DNA of 64,000 nucleotides, from assembly GCA_024275115.1 (NCBI GenBank), contig JAJRZT010000098.1, positions 1-64,000 of the forward strand. Direction: 5' to 3'. How positions within the stretch are numbered: the first letter of the stretch is position 1; each line of letters begins with the position of its first letter. Both the position numbers and the translations under genes were made by a program. Positions 51,203-61,335 of the stretch are shown one piece after another. The notes under the pieces are model-generated. The model did no database searches. It was not told the origin of the DNA and saw only the letters and a list, made by a program, of their open reading frames with translations. Origin of the DNA: Gammaproteobacteria bacterium (GTDB lineage: Bacteria; Pseudomonadota; Gammaproteobacteria; UBA6429; Thiohalophilaceae).

Positions 51203-52477
51203 TTATTTTATGATTCGTGGCAGATGAATAAGAGTCTTGCTGCCTTTGGGCGGGCAGTTTTGTTGGGAAATATTGCCCTTGCGGCGGCGTATTGCCGCAT
51301 AAGCCAGGTATAAGCCTAAACCAAGCCCCAGTTCTTTTTCACTATAGGGTTGTTGACCAATCTTATCCAGCGCTTCATCTGATAAGCCCGGGCCATGATC
51401 TCGTATAACAATCTCAATATAGTCGGTGCTGTTTATAGTCGTGTAGTCAACAGACAGTTCGACAAATTCCGGTGAAGCTTCAACAGCATTATCAATAATG
51501 TTAATCAGTGCCAGACTTAGAGTTCTGTCAGTGTACAGGTTATTTGATTCATCCAGTGTGCAGTGAAAGCCCAGGCTAATACCGGGGTGCATATCCTTTA
51601 CCTCGGTAATAATTTGTTGCAGATAGTGGCAGGCTGATTGTTGTTGATTATCAAATAAATTAGACGAAGCACCAACGGATGCGGATAAGTCCGCTAATGA
51701 CTGCTTGCAACGGTTAATCTGTTTTTTCAGGTTGTTGATGTCTGCTGCAACAGCAGGCTTTGCATTACTCAGTTCATCTTTAATTTCATTCACAAGCAAT
51801 GCCATTGTACCCAGTGGCGTTCCAAGCTCATGTGCAGTGCTTGCTGCGAGTGTGCCTAAAACAACAAGTTGTTCATCGCGTATTGATTGCTCGCGAGCCT
51901 TTGTAAGTTGTTTTTGCTGATGGCGTAAAGTGTTGCCCATTCCGTAAACATAATAGGTTATTAAACAGGCATTGAGTATAAAAGCCATCCACATACCAAT
52001 GAGGTGTAAATTATATTCCGATGTCCCGTTGTGTGCATGTGATTCATTATGTCCGATGGGTAAGGGTTGGTAGAAAAACATCAGCAGGCTATAACAGATA
52101 ACAGTAATGATAGCTAACAGCCACGCATAACGAACAGGCAAGATCGTTACCGTAATGGTCAAGGGAAAAAGAAAAAGCATTATAAAGGGATTGGTTGCAC
52201 CACCTGTAAAATACAGGAGTAAGGCTAATGCCAGAACATCGAACATCAGGTGAATAAAAATTTCGTTTTCAGTAACAGGTTCTGAATTTTTCAGCCGTCG
52301 CCAGACAAACAGGTTAAATAAACCAAATAGCAAGATAATAAAACTGACATTGCTGACGGGTAAATGAATATCCAGAACATTAAGCGTAAAACCCACCGCA
52401 ATTATCTGGCCGATAAATGCAAAGTTACGTAAGTGAAATAATCGCTTTAAATGGATGTGGTTAGCAGAGTTGGACAT
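51203..52477 (-). CDS. regB: Redox sensor histidine kinase RegB/PrrB/ActS
   Basis: A 424-aa membrane kinase with about six N-terminal helices. The RegB ubiquinone-binding heptapeptide GGATNPF (GGxxNPF) lies in the membrane part. The phospho-His is in LAASTAHELGTPLGTMALLV, and a nearby Cys (INRCKQSLADL) corresponds to the redox-active cysteine of RegB. HATPase motifs are LINIIDNAVEASP, IRDHGPGLS and LGLGLYLA. It is divergent from the tonB gene, with tandem RegA-type boxes between them. Confidence 0.93.
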   Translation of the reverse strand: MSNSANHIHLKRLFHLRNFAFIGQIIAVGFTLNVLDIHLPVSNVSFIILLFGLFNLFVWRRLKNSEPVTENEIFIHLMFDVLALALLLYFTGGATNPFIMLFLFPLTITVTILPVRYAWLLAIITVICYSLLMFFYQPLPIGHNESHAHNGTSEYNLHLIGMWMAFILNACLITYYVYGMGNTLRHQQKQLTKAREQSIRDEQLVVLGTLAASTAHELGTPLGTMALLVNEIKDELSNAKPAVAADINNLKKQINRCKQSLADLSASVGASSNLFDNQQQSACHYLQQIITEVKDMHPGISLGFHCTLDESNNLYTDRTLSLALINIIDNAVEASPEFVELSVDYTTINSTDYIEIVIRDHGPGLSDEALDKIGQQPYSEKELGLGLGLYLAYAAIRRRKGNISQQNCPPKGSKTLIHLPRIIK

Positions 52478-52546
52478 GACCTGGATAACATTCTTAATCT
52501 AGTGGCAGCAGCTTTATGATTTTAGCATATTGTGGCTACGCTGACT

Positions 52547-52576
52547 GCGGCAATTTGTCGCGCGGCACTGTGTCAC
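52547..52576. promoter_or_regulatory. Tandem RegA/RegR-type binding boxes
   Basis: GCGGC-AATTT-GTCGC (52547-52561) matches the GCGGC-N5-GTCGC core described for RegR/RegA proteins exactly. It is immediately followed by GCGGC-ACTGT-GTCAC (52562-52576), one base off. They lie between divergent regB and tonB, 70 and 118 bp from the two start codons. Confidence 0.7.
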
Positions 52577-52693
52577 ATTCCCACAGTATTGTTAAACAAC
52601 TATTCTGGCTCACGTACCCTTCTTGAGTGGAGATGTAATGGACGCAAGTTTTATTATTTCCAGTATTTTCAGGTTATTGTGTGGTTAAGTTGA

Positions 52694-53359
52694 ATGTATA
52701 AACAGTCGAATATCTCTCTGTATGTCCTCGTTTCATTGCTACTGCATGTTCTGTTTCTTACCCAATACCAACAGCAAAATATACCTGCTTTTGAAAGTAA
52801 CAATAATACTTCAGACCTTTCGCTGACAAACACGGTGCTTAGGTTGAGTTTTATATCGGAGGCTATTGCTAAACAAGAGCAGCCCAAAGACAGCACTGCA
52901 GATACAGTGAAGCAAAACAGGCAGGCTTATAAGCCAAAGCCAGACTCACTTTTAGAAAAGCCAGACAAGCCAGTTGTTGCCGAAAACAAACAGGCCGGGA
53001 AGCCTGCAATGAATAAAGTTGAAAATGATAAACACAATCAAAATCAACAGGAATACAGCCGGCCTGCCACCTCTGACAACGAAAGAAATGTATTTATTGA
53101 ACGGGTTTTAACGGCAATTGAAAGTAACAAATTTTATCCTCGCCTAGCTCGCAAGAGAAATATGCAGGAAATTATTGACGTATCGTTTGATTTACTGGAA
53201 AGCGGTGATGTGAAGAACATGCTAATAACAGGGCGCTATAAAACCTTAAGGCATGCTGCACGTATGGCTGTGTTGAATGCCCGGCCTTTTGTAACTTTTC
53301 CTGCCAGCGTCAATTTCCCTTTCAATATTAAGTATTCAATGGCATTTAAACTGGAATAA
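52694..53359 (+). CDS. TonB-like energy transducer
   Basis: A 221-aa protein with an N-terminal membrane anchor (NISLYVLVSLLLHVLFL). A Lys/Pro/Gln-rich periplasmic spacer (about 70-125, KPKPDSLLEKPDKPVVAENK) follows. The C-terminal TonB-type domain starts IESNKFYPRLARKRNMQ, with the YP and R features contacting receptor TonB boxes. It is followed after 14 bp by a TonB-dependent receptor, so a dedicated transducer is likely. No exbB or exbD is adjacent. Confidence 0.85.
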   Translation: MYKQSNISLYVLVSLLLHVLFLTQYQQQNIPAFESNNNTSDLSLTNTVLRLSFISEAIAKQEQPKDSTADTVKQNRQAYKPKPDSLLEKPDKPVVAENKQAGKPAMNKVENDKHNQNQQEYSRPATSDNERNVFIERVLTAIESNKFYPRLARKRNMQEIIDVSFDLLESGDVKNMLITGRYKTLRHAARMAVLNARPFVTFPASVNFPFNIKYSMAFKLE

Positions 53360-53373
53360 ATAAGGTGTTAAAC

Positions 53374-55463
53374 ATGAGTAATAAGATAAGAAGTCTATCG
53401 AGCGGTTTGTATATTTTACTACTTTTACCGGGGGGGGCTTTGGTACATGCCTCCAATAAGGTGAACGTAAAGAATGATGTTGTCATTAGTGTTACATCTA
53501 CTCGTGAAGACAAGCCCTTGTCCGAAGTTCCGGCAAGTGTGGGTATTATCAATAAGCAAAATATAAAAGAAACAAAGCCTGCACATCCATCTGAAATTAT
53601 GAATCAGATCCCCGGTGTTTATATTAATGTGACCGGTGGTGAAGGGCATATGACTGCTATTCGTCAACCCACGACAACGAAAGCCGTGTACCTTTATCTG
53701 GAAGATGGTATTCCAACACGTTCCACCGGTTTTTTTAATCACAATGCTCTGTATGAAGTGAATATCCCGCAATCAGAATCCATTGAGATTATTAAAGGGC
53801 CGGGCACATCACTTTACGGTAGTGATGCTATTGGTGGTGTGGTTAATGTGTTAACGGCGGCGCCTCCGTTGGAGATGCAAACATCAGTCAATATTGAAGC
53901 AGGTGATCATGCCTGGTATCGATTGTTAGTTGATACTGGAGACAGTGATGATGACAGTGGTTATGTTGCAAGTCTGAATTTAACCAGCAGTGACGGATGG
54001 CGAAATGACACAGAATATGATCGTACTAGTGCCAATCTGCGCTTTGATAATTTTCTGGATAATGGCGCAAGTTTAAAAACCATTTTTTCTGCAACCGATG
54101 TTGATCAGACAACAGCAGGTTCCTCACGGTTGTTGCGAGATGATTACCTGAATAACCCGCAACTTAACTATACGCCAATTTCTTATCGTCAGGTACAGGC
54201 ATTCAGGTTGTCAACAGAATATGAAAAAGGCGGCAAGGATAGTTCACTGACTGTTACCCCTTATTTACGCCATATACAATGGCTTTATTACCCAACTGGT
54301 CACTAAGCTATGATCCATCTGTATATGAAACAAAAAATGATTCAATTGGTGTGTTAATCAAGAACAGAAAAAATATTCAAGGGGGGAATGCGGTACTTAT
54401 ATCCGGTGTTGATATTGATTACAGCCCTGGCAGTTATATACAACATGAAATATCCACAACAAAGGTTGGCAATACCTATACTGATTACACCCTTGGGCAG
54501 GTACAGTATGACTATGATGTTCTCTTTTCTGCTATTTCACCTTATGTGCACTATGAACATTCGCTATCGTCTGTTACCCGTGTTACAGCCGGTGCGCGCT
54601 ATGACTTTATGCAATATGACTATGATAATAATTTAACAACCGTAACAGCGGGTTCACATCGCCGGCCTGCCGATACGGTGGTGGATTTTAATCATTTTAG
54701 CCCGAAGTTAGGCTTGACACATCAGCTCGATAAAAATACCAGCACTTTTATTAATTATCGTCATGCTTTTCGAGCACCGTCTAACACACAATTATTCAGG
54801 CAGGGGAAAGCAGAGAATACGGTTGCTCTTAAGCCGATTAAAGTGAACAGTTATGAAGTGGGTGTGCGCGGTAAAACAGCAAATAAACTGGGCTATACGG
54901 CCAGCCTTTATTATATGAGTAAGTCAGATGATATTTTAACCTACAGAAATCCGGACGGCACTCGTGAAACAGTTAATGCGGGGGAGACGTCCCATAAAGG
55001 GATAGAGGTTAGTCTGGACAAAGCTTTAACATCATCGGTTCAACTTAATGTCGCGGCAAGCTATGCTGTACACACTTATGAAGACTGGAAACCCAATAGC
55101 ACCACCAATTACAGTGGTAATGAAATGGAGTCTGCACCAAGAACCATTACCAATACTAAACTGTCTTATCATCCTGTCGCATTACCCGGGTTAAAGCTTG
55201 AACTGGAGTGGGTGCATCTGGGAAGTTACTGGATGGATCAGGCCAACACAGAGAAATACAAGGGCCATGATCTGGCAAATATTCGTGTGCGTTATACTGT
55301 TAACAAAAAATCGACTGTTTATGGCCGAATTATGAATCTACTGGATGAAAAATATGCAACGGCAGCAAGTTATAAGCCCGCTGCATTTGGTAATCCAGAA
55401 AAATTTGAGTATGCGCCGGGTATGCCACTGTCATTATTTGTCGGTTATACACAAAAGTTCTGA
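53374..55463 (+). pseudogene. TonB-dependent outer membrane receptor, frameshifted in the middle
   Basis: About 700 aa if the break is repaired. The N-terminus has a signal peptide, a TonB-box-like DVVISVTST and a plug domain (SEIMNQIPGVYINVTGG, SIEIIKGPGTSLYGSDAIGGVVNVLT). Barrel segments continue to a C-terminal strand FVGYTQKF. The first frame ends at 54306; the barrel continues in another frame from about 54279 (MALLPNWSLSYDPS). One extra base near 54276-54280 would fuse TPYLRHIQ to it. The ATG at 53374 is preferred over GTG 53365. It overlaps the next gene as TGATG. Confidence 0.88.
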
Positions 55464-56692
55464 TGAGAAATATTTTATATTTACTGGCAATTATTCCTGC
55501 TACTTTTATGGCCTCCTGTTCAGTGACCGGGGTTAATGATGCCCGGCCACCTGAGCTGGCCACAGACTGTGAGCCGTTAAGGGTTGCCCAACACTGTGCA
55601 AAAACCATGAGCAGTGTATTTGATACGCATGGGCGGCTCTGGTCAGCGTGGGTAAGCGGGCAGTATTTGTATGTCAATTATTCGGATGACAAAGGTTTAA
55701 CCTTTAGTCCGGCTGTCAAGGTTAATGCCGTTGCTGAGAAAATCGCAGCCGGCGGTGAACACCGGCCAAAGATTAAAGTGTCAAATAAAGGGTTTGTTTT
55801 TGTTAGCTGGACCAAAAAACTGGATAAACGTTTTACGGGTAATATTCGCTTTAGCCGTTCAGTGGATGGCGGTAAAAGTTTTACTACAGCCGTTACGGTT
55901 AATGATAACAGAGAAATAATAAGCCACCGCTTTGATACTTTAGGCGTGAATAAAGAAGGTGATATTTACATTAGCTGGCTGGATAAACGTGACAAACAAA
56001 AAGCGGATAGAGAAAACCGGTAATACAATGGAGCGGCGGTTTACTTTAGTGCTTCCTTTAATGATGGTAAAAGCTTTACTGAGAATAAAAAAATTGCTGA
56101 TAATAGTTGTGAATGCTGCCGTATGGCGATGGATTTTGAGCCACAGGGGCTCCCCGTTATTAGCTGGCGGCATATTTATGGTAATAATATACGCGACCAC
56201 AGTATTGTCAGCTTTAAAAATAAAAAGCAGCCCAATAAACTGCATCGGCTTAGTTTCGATAACTGGAAAATAGCGGGTTGCCCGCATCATGGCCCCGCTA
56301 TCAGTATTGATAAGCATAATGTTTACCATGCGGTGTGGTTTAATAATGCAGAAAAACGCCATGGTCTATTTTATGCTAACAGTCATGACCGGGGGCAAAC
56401 ATTCCGTTCAATCTTGCAGGTAGGTAATTATGCGAACAAGGCAAGCCATGCTGATATTCTCACACTCAATAACGTTGCTTATATTGTCTGGCAGGAGTAT
56501 GCGGCATCTCGTTATAAAATGTTTATACTGAAGTCAGTCGATAAGGGCAATAGCTGGAGTAAACCTGTACTAGCGGCAGAAACAGTACACAAGCCAGATT
56601 ATCCTTTTTTATTAACCGATGGGCAGGCCGTTTTTTCTTCATGGCATGTTCCGGGGCGGCCTTATCGTTTGATTTTATTAAAGCAGAAATAG
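55463..56692 (+). pseudogene. BNR/sialidase-like beta-propeller lipoprotein with an in-frame stop
   Basis: The lipoprotein signal (MRNILYLLAIIPATFMASC) leads to sialidase-like Asp-box repeats (SDDKGLTFSPA, SVDGGKSFTTA, SHDRGQTFRSI, SVDKGNSWSKP). Translation stops at a TAA at 56021-56023. The same frame continues directly as YNGAAVYFSASFNDGKSFT with the Cys cluster SCECCRM and WRHIYGNNIRDH, to a stop at 56692. The stop therefore interrupts one protein of about 409 aa. Such exo-alpha-sialidase-annotated lipoproteins are probably not sialidases. The gene is tightly packed between the receptor and a thioredoxin-like gene. Confidence 0.8.
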
Positions 56693-57142
56693 ATGAAAAA
56701 ATTTGCAGCTTTATTTTCTGTTCTGTTGTTAGTGATATTGCAGGATGTCGTTGCTAAACAGCTGGTTATTAAAACATTCTACCCGGAAAGTTACGCAGAG
56801 GTACTTGCCAATAATAAAGGTAAAGCCTTTATTTTATTATTCTGGTCTGTTGATTGTGCACCGTGCCTTAAAAAATTAAAACAGCTCAGTGAGGAAAAAA
56901 TAGCTGTAAAGCAGAAATTTATATTTGTATCAACCGATGGCGATGACATGCTGGTGGATGTGGCTGCCGTGATAAAGCAGTTGAATCTGGAACAACAGGT
57001 GCATTGGGTTTTTAAAAGTGAACGGATTCCGGAAATAATCAATTCAGTCGATAGTCGCTGGTATGGGGAAGTGCCGAGGTATTACTATTTTGATAATAAT
57101 CATCAACGAATACGTCTGCAGGAACTGAAATTAAAACAATAA
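56693..57142 (+). CDS. Thioredoxin-like (TlpA/redoxin) protein
   Basis: A 149-aa exported protein: signal peptide (FAALFSVLLLVILQDVVA) then a thioredoxin fold with active site FWSVDCAPCLKKLKQL (CxxC as CAPC near 59-62). The cis-Pro region is GEVPRYYYF. It begins on the base after the BNR lipoprotein stop. Its reducing activity may serve the Cys cluster of that lipoprotein (inference). A bidirectional hairpin ends the operon. Confidence 0.85.
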   Translation: MKKFAALFSVLLLVILQDVVAKQLVIKTFYPESYAEVLANNKGKAFILLFWSVDCAPCLKKLKQLSEEKIAVKQKFIFVSTDGDDMLVDVAAVIKQLNLEQQVHWVFKSERIPEIINSVDSRWYGEVPRYYYFDNNHQRIRLQELKLKQ

Positions 57143-57144
57143 AA

Positions 57145-57188
57145 AACGGCAACCTCGCAAAACAGTATTTGCAAGTGTTGCCGTTCTT
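57145..57188. terminator. Bidirectional terminator between the thioredoxin-like gene and adk
   Basis: AACGGCAAC...GCAAA pairs with TTTGC...GTTGCCGTT around a short loop, with A/T-rich flanks on both sides, between convergent genes. Confidence 0.75.
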
Positions 57189-57201
57189 AACAGGCAAAAA
57201 A

Positions 57202-57843
57202 TTAAGAAGCTAATTTAGCCTTAATAGCATCAATTACCGCATCGCTTGATGTTGCATTCACTGCAACTAACATCCCTTCTTTTTTGTAGAAGTCAGCAAG
57301 TGGTGCTGTTTGCTTATTGTAAACGTCTAAACGGTTGCTGATGGCTTCTTCGGTTTCGTCGTCACGCTGTACAACTGGGCCACCACATTTATCGCATTTG
57401 CCTTCTTCTTTGGTAGGGTTTGATTTTACGTTGTAAATCGCACCACAATCGGTACAGGTACGGCGAGTGGTTAAACGATCCAGAATGACGTCTTTAGCAA
57501 CCTGAATATCGACCGCCATATCCAGTTTTTCGCCCATGTCGGCCAGTAATTTTTTCAGTGCTTCGGCCTGTGGAATGGTGCGAGGGAAACCGTCGAGTAA
57601 GTAACCTTTTTTGCAATCGTCTTCTTTCAAGCGCTCGCCCATAATGCCCATGATAAGCTCGTCAGAAACCAGATCACCGGCTTTCATGGCCGCTTCAGCT
57701 TGCTTACCGAGCTCGCTACCGGCAGCAACTGCTGCACGTAAGATGTCGCCAGTTGAAATTTGAACAGAACCGTCTAATTTAGTTAATAATTTTGCAACGG
57801 TACCTTTGCCTGCACCGGGTGCGCCTAATAGAATTAATTTCAT
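57202..57843 (-). CDS. adk: Adenylate kinase with Cys4 zinc LID
   Basis: Interconverts ATP plus AMP and 2 ADP. The 213-aa long form has the P-loop GAPGAGKGT, AMP-site STGDILRAAV and DGFPRTIPQAE. The LID (about 125-160) carries CTDCGAIYN and CDKCGG, a CxxC...CxxC zinc site. Such a site is common in Gram-positive Adk and less usual in gammaproteobacteria, where His/Ser/Asp networks often replace it. It stands alone. Confidence 0.96.
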   Translation of the reverse strand: MKLILLGAPGAGKGTVAKLLTKLDGSVQISTGDILRAAVAAGSELGKQAEAAMKAGDLVSDELIMGIMGERLKEDDCKKGYLLDGFPRTIPQAEALKKLLADMGEKLDMAVDIQVAKDVILDRLTTRRTCTDCGAIYNVKSNPTKEEGKCDKCGGPVVQRDDETEEAISNRLDVYNKQTAPLADFYKKEGMLVAVNATSSDAVIDAIKAKLAS

Positions 57844-58051
57844 GTTTTTCTCTCTTCTTTTCTTAAGATTGGATAGCTGAAAGCGACATTGAATGCCGAG
57901 TTTAAAATTTGAGGCGCAAATGTAATAAAACTGGCTCGCGTGGGCAAGTGGTTTATGCGTGGAATTGCAATATTTTGCTTATTTTATGCCAAATTAGATG
58001 AATTTGGTCGTTTTAATGTATTTTACTGCACGATATTGGCTAATACGCCGG

Positions 58052-60907
58052 TTAATGAGTGTTTGTGCCGGTGGGGGTGAGCGAGCTCATTACCGCAGAG
58101 AGGGCTCGGTCGACCAGAGGAATATCATCAATAATGGTCGCAGTACCCCGGCGCAAATCGGCGGCCAGGCCGTAAAGGGTTTTGTCTGCGATGACATCAA
58201 ATTTCCAGTTTAAAAAGGTGTATTCACCGAGTAATTCACTTTTCCATGCCAGTTTTGCTCGGGTTTTTTTGTTATTGTCGTCCAGGAATTCAACCCATTT
58301 ACCCTGTTCAAGATGGCGGGCGAGTTCCAGATATTCATCCTGGGGTTGATCTTCGGGTGCTGTGTTGTCATCCAGCGAATAACCGGACAGAATAATGTCC
58401 TCAGTGATGAGTTTGTTAAAGCGGGTGTCGTCATCGGCTGAGTCATTGTCGCCGAGTAAACTGAAGTCGTCTTCCATGTCGGCTAAATGATCCGGTTGTT
58501 CTGAATTTGATTCTGCGGTTGGGTTTAATTCGGCTTCAGTCTGCTCTTCCTCTTCGATAGAGACGGCAAGCTCTTCCAGACTGGTTAATTCTTGCTCCAT
58601 TTTCAAAATGGTTTGGTCGATTTCGTCCAGACTAAGATCGGTTTCGTAGTTCTCATCGGCTTCATAGTCTATTTCTTCTACAACAATATCAGTAAGCTGA
58701 GGAATAGTGCTTTGAACTTCTGATGGGACTTCTGTTTTTGCTGTTGCATCTGCACTTGCATTCGATTCTGTGGTTGGGTTGAACAGGAAGGATTCATGCG
58801 GTGTGCGTGAGGCTAAATATTCTTTGACGGACAGGCCTTTTATACTGGCCAGATGGAACGGCTCCATTTTTTCGAGTATCTCTTTAATTTCCTGTTCTGA
58901 AACCTCAATAACCTGTAGACCATTGCGTAATGTCATCACCAGCTGGCCGATAATATTCGCCAGTTTCTGGCGGTCGAGTGATGCATGTTTAGGTTGAATG
59001 GACCATTCAAGCACGTCAACAAAACGTACCTGGTTTTTCCATGTGTCACTGTTTTGGCCATTATTTAAATAGGTGTTGAGCATAACCCGCTTCCATGGGC
59101 CTTTAACCAGTTCAACCATCACGTCGGGTAAATGCTTGTCTAGCAGAATATCATCAATGGTGTCTTCAACCCATTGGTAAGCTAAAGCGTTGTCTTCTTT
59201 TTGTTTTATTGTCTTTTCAATTTTATGGCTAAGGGTTTGTTCAACATCATCATGTCGTTCAATAAATTCCTCAAATAGTTTAAGCTGTTGCTCAAAAATA
59301 ACAATGTCATCCTCAAATTCATTATTAATGGTATTGACAATACGTTCGATTTCACTGATCAGGTTTTGTGATGCGATATCTTCTTCATCGACAATGCCGA
59401 GCGCTGCATGTGCCAGTTCGTTGAGCAATTGTCTGGCGGTGTTTTTATTGGTTGAGAAAAATTCTTTATCAATAATCGCCGCTTTTAATAAAGGAATTTG
59501 TAAGCGTGCAATATGCGCTTTTGCTGCATCGGGTATGTTTTTATCTTCAAGAATAAACTCAAACAACATCGAAACAACATCAATCACATCCTGATCAAGT
59601 GGATTCATCTGGTTAATAGAAAAACTATCATCCTGCTGCTGTAGTTGTTGAACAACATACTGTTTTAGGTTGCTGGTCGATTGTAATGTGACTTCTTCCA
59701 TTTCTTCGCCAGCTTCATTGGTAGAGACAGAAACATTTTGCTGCATAAAATTATGCGGAATATTTTGCAGCTGTGTTAATGAGCCAACAAATTGAGGGGT
59801 TGAAACAGCATACGAAAAATTTCCTTGCATTTCTGCTGATGAGGCGGTGGTATTCATAGCATTGTTTCCGGACATCCCTGATGGTGCCTGTGACGGCGTT
59901 AACATATGAACATTGTTTGGCGGGGTGGCTCCTGCACCGGATACAGGTGTGCCGTTGATTGCAGGCGATTGGCCTGCTGCTATTGCAGCTTGCGTGTGCT
60001 GTTGTGCAAGTAACTGTTGGAATTGCGCAATTGAGGTGTCGCCCTGTGCATTGGCTGGGGTCGTTGCGCCGTAGGCCATTTGTCCTGCGTGTGGATGGTG
60101 GGCCGGATTCGCATGGCTTTGCATTGAGTTGAATTCAGCTTCGCCAGGTGCCTGATTTTCTTCGCTGGTATTAGACGGTGGAGCGATATGTTCTGATTTT
60201 TTAATGCGGTGTTTAAATTCAGGTAACACATCGGCGGCAATAAATAAATTATTGGCTTCATGCAATAAGGGGGAAATGCCGGCAACAATTTCCTGATCAA
60301 ATAATTTTAAAATAATTAAACTTATTTTAAGTTCAATATCCAGCGTGGCGGCGGCTTTCATAAATGCATGGCAAATAACATCGGGGCCGAGGGGGTTGTT
60401 TTGTGGTGTAACGTCGGCATTTAAAACATGGCTTAAACGTTTTTCAATGGCGCTTAAGTCTTGCATGCAATGGTGCGATACTTTTGTGACGATATTTTTT
60501 ATGGCGATATTTTCTTCCAGATCGGCATCTTCCACTAATGACAAATCATCTATCGATAAATTATCAAGCGACAGAGAGTCGGTATCTTTTTCGGGAACAG
60601 TGGTATTTTTTCTGTTTTTAAGATCGGAAAAAGCCTGGCGGATATAATCAAAATGCTGGTTTTCAATCTCGCTGCGTTTTAAGCGAATAATCCGCATGGA
60701 ATCAAAGTAAGCAGTTGAGTCGGTGGTGGTGTCGGTTTTTTCTGCCAGTGCAAACAATGTGTCATCCGCATGGTCAAACATTTTTAGTAAAATGGATTTT
60801 ACATGTTTTAAGGTTAGCGCTTCACAATGCTCAAACAATTTTTTGAAAATAACCTGCTGTTTGATATTGGGTTGTTTAAGCGCCGTGATATTGTCCGAAT
60901 TTCTCAT
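58052..60907 (-). CDS. DUF1631 family protein with PilZ-like C-terminus
   Basis: From the ATG at 60907 (AGGG upstream) the product is about 951 aa; an in-frame GTG extends to 61003. The N-terminal half has helical blocks (FKKLFEHCEALTLKHVKSILLKMFDHADDTLF, ALMDADIT-like segments) typical of DUF1631. A Gln/Ala/Pro/Met-rich low-complexity linker (about 265-400) and an acidic tail (about 760-860) follow. A small beta domain at the end (LEQGKWVEFLDDNNKKTRAKLAWKSELLGEYTFLNWKF) resembles the PilZ-type domain found in this family. A c-di-GMP or surface-behaviour role is inferred only. Confidence 0.8.
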   Translation of the reverse strand: MRNSDNITALKQPNIKQQVIFKKLFEHCEALTLKHVKSILLKMFDHADDTLFALAEKTDTTTDSTAYFDSMRIIRLKRSEIENQHFDYIRQAFSDLKNRKNTTVPEKDTDSLSLDNLSIDDLSLVEDADLEENIAIKNIVTKVSHHCMQDLSAIEKRLSHVLNADVTPQNNPLGPDVICHAFMKAAATLDIELKISLIILKLFDQEIVAGISPLLHEANNLFIAADVLPEFKHRIKKSEHIAPPSNTSEENQAPGEAEFNSMQSHANPAHHPHAGQMAYGATTPANAQGDTSIAQFQQLLAQQHTQAAIAAGQSPAINGTPVSGAGATPPNNVHMLTPSQAPSGMSGNNAMNTTASSAEMQGNFSYAVSTPQFVGSLTQLQNIPHNFMQQNVSVSTNEAGEEMEEVTLQSTSNLKQYVVQQLQQQDDSFSINQMNPLDQDVIDVVSMLFEFILEDKNIPDAAKAHIARLQIPLLKAAIIDKEFFSTNKNTARQLLNELAHAALGIVDEEDIASQNLISEIERIVNTINNEFEDDIVIFEQQLKLFEEFIERHDDVEQTLSHKIEKTIKQKEDNALAYQWVEDTIDDILLDKHLPDVMVELVKGPWKRVMLNTYLNNGQNSDTWKNQVRFVDVLEWSIQPKHASLDRQKLANIIGQLVMTLRNGLQVIEVSEQEIKEILEKMEPFHLASIKGLSVKEYLASRTPHESFLFNPTTESNASADATAKTEVPSEVQSTIPQLTDIVVEEIDYEADENYETDLSLDEIDQTILKMEQELTSLEELAVSIEEEEQTEAELNPTAESNSEQPDHLADMEDDFSLLGDNDSADDDTRFNKLITEDIILSGYSLDDNTAPEDQPQDEYLELARHLEQGKWVEFLDDNNKKTRAKLAWKSELLGEYTFLNWKFDVIADKTLYGLAADLRRGTATIIDDIPLVDRALSAVMSSLTPTGTNTH

Positions 60908-61111
60908 GTATGAACCCTGCTGAGTTTGCTGGGTTACACACGATGCAAAGTATTGAGCATTGAGTTGCAACCCCGCTATCATAGTTTTTGCCAAAATTGA
61001 CACTGTAGACCGGAAGTTTTGCGTCCCCCCCTTTCGGTGAGGTTTGCCTTTTAATAAGTTATAGGTGATATCGGCAGAAATACGCTGAACTTTGGGATAT
61101 AGTGTGATTTA

Positions 61112-61127
61112 TGTGATGGAGTTCACA
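61112..61127. promoter_or_regulatory. CRP/Vfr-type binding site
   Basis: TGTGATGGAGTTCACA matches TGTGA-N6-TCACA exactly. It lies in the divergent gap (60908-61335) between DUF1631 and the GGDEF-EAL gene, about 209 bp before the latter. Nothing else was recognised in that gap. Confidence 0.6.
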
Positions 61128-61335
61128 AATTAGTGTGGCACAAAATTTGCCCAACATTGGTGCGCTCACTGGCTTTTTTCATGGGTGGGCAGGTTCTGGC
61201 AATCCTGAATTTGTGAATCGAGTGCAAAAATATGCCAACTTGAAATATCAGATAAAGCCACTAAAAAACTTAAGTAAAAGAAAATGATACCGATAAAGCT
61301 GGCACACCTTTATATAACTGGACTGACTATTATTT

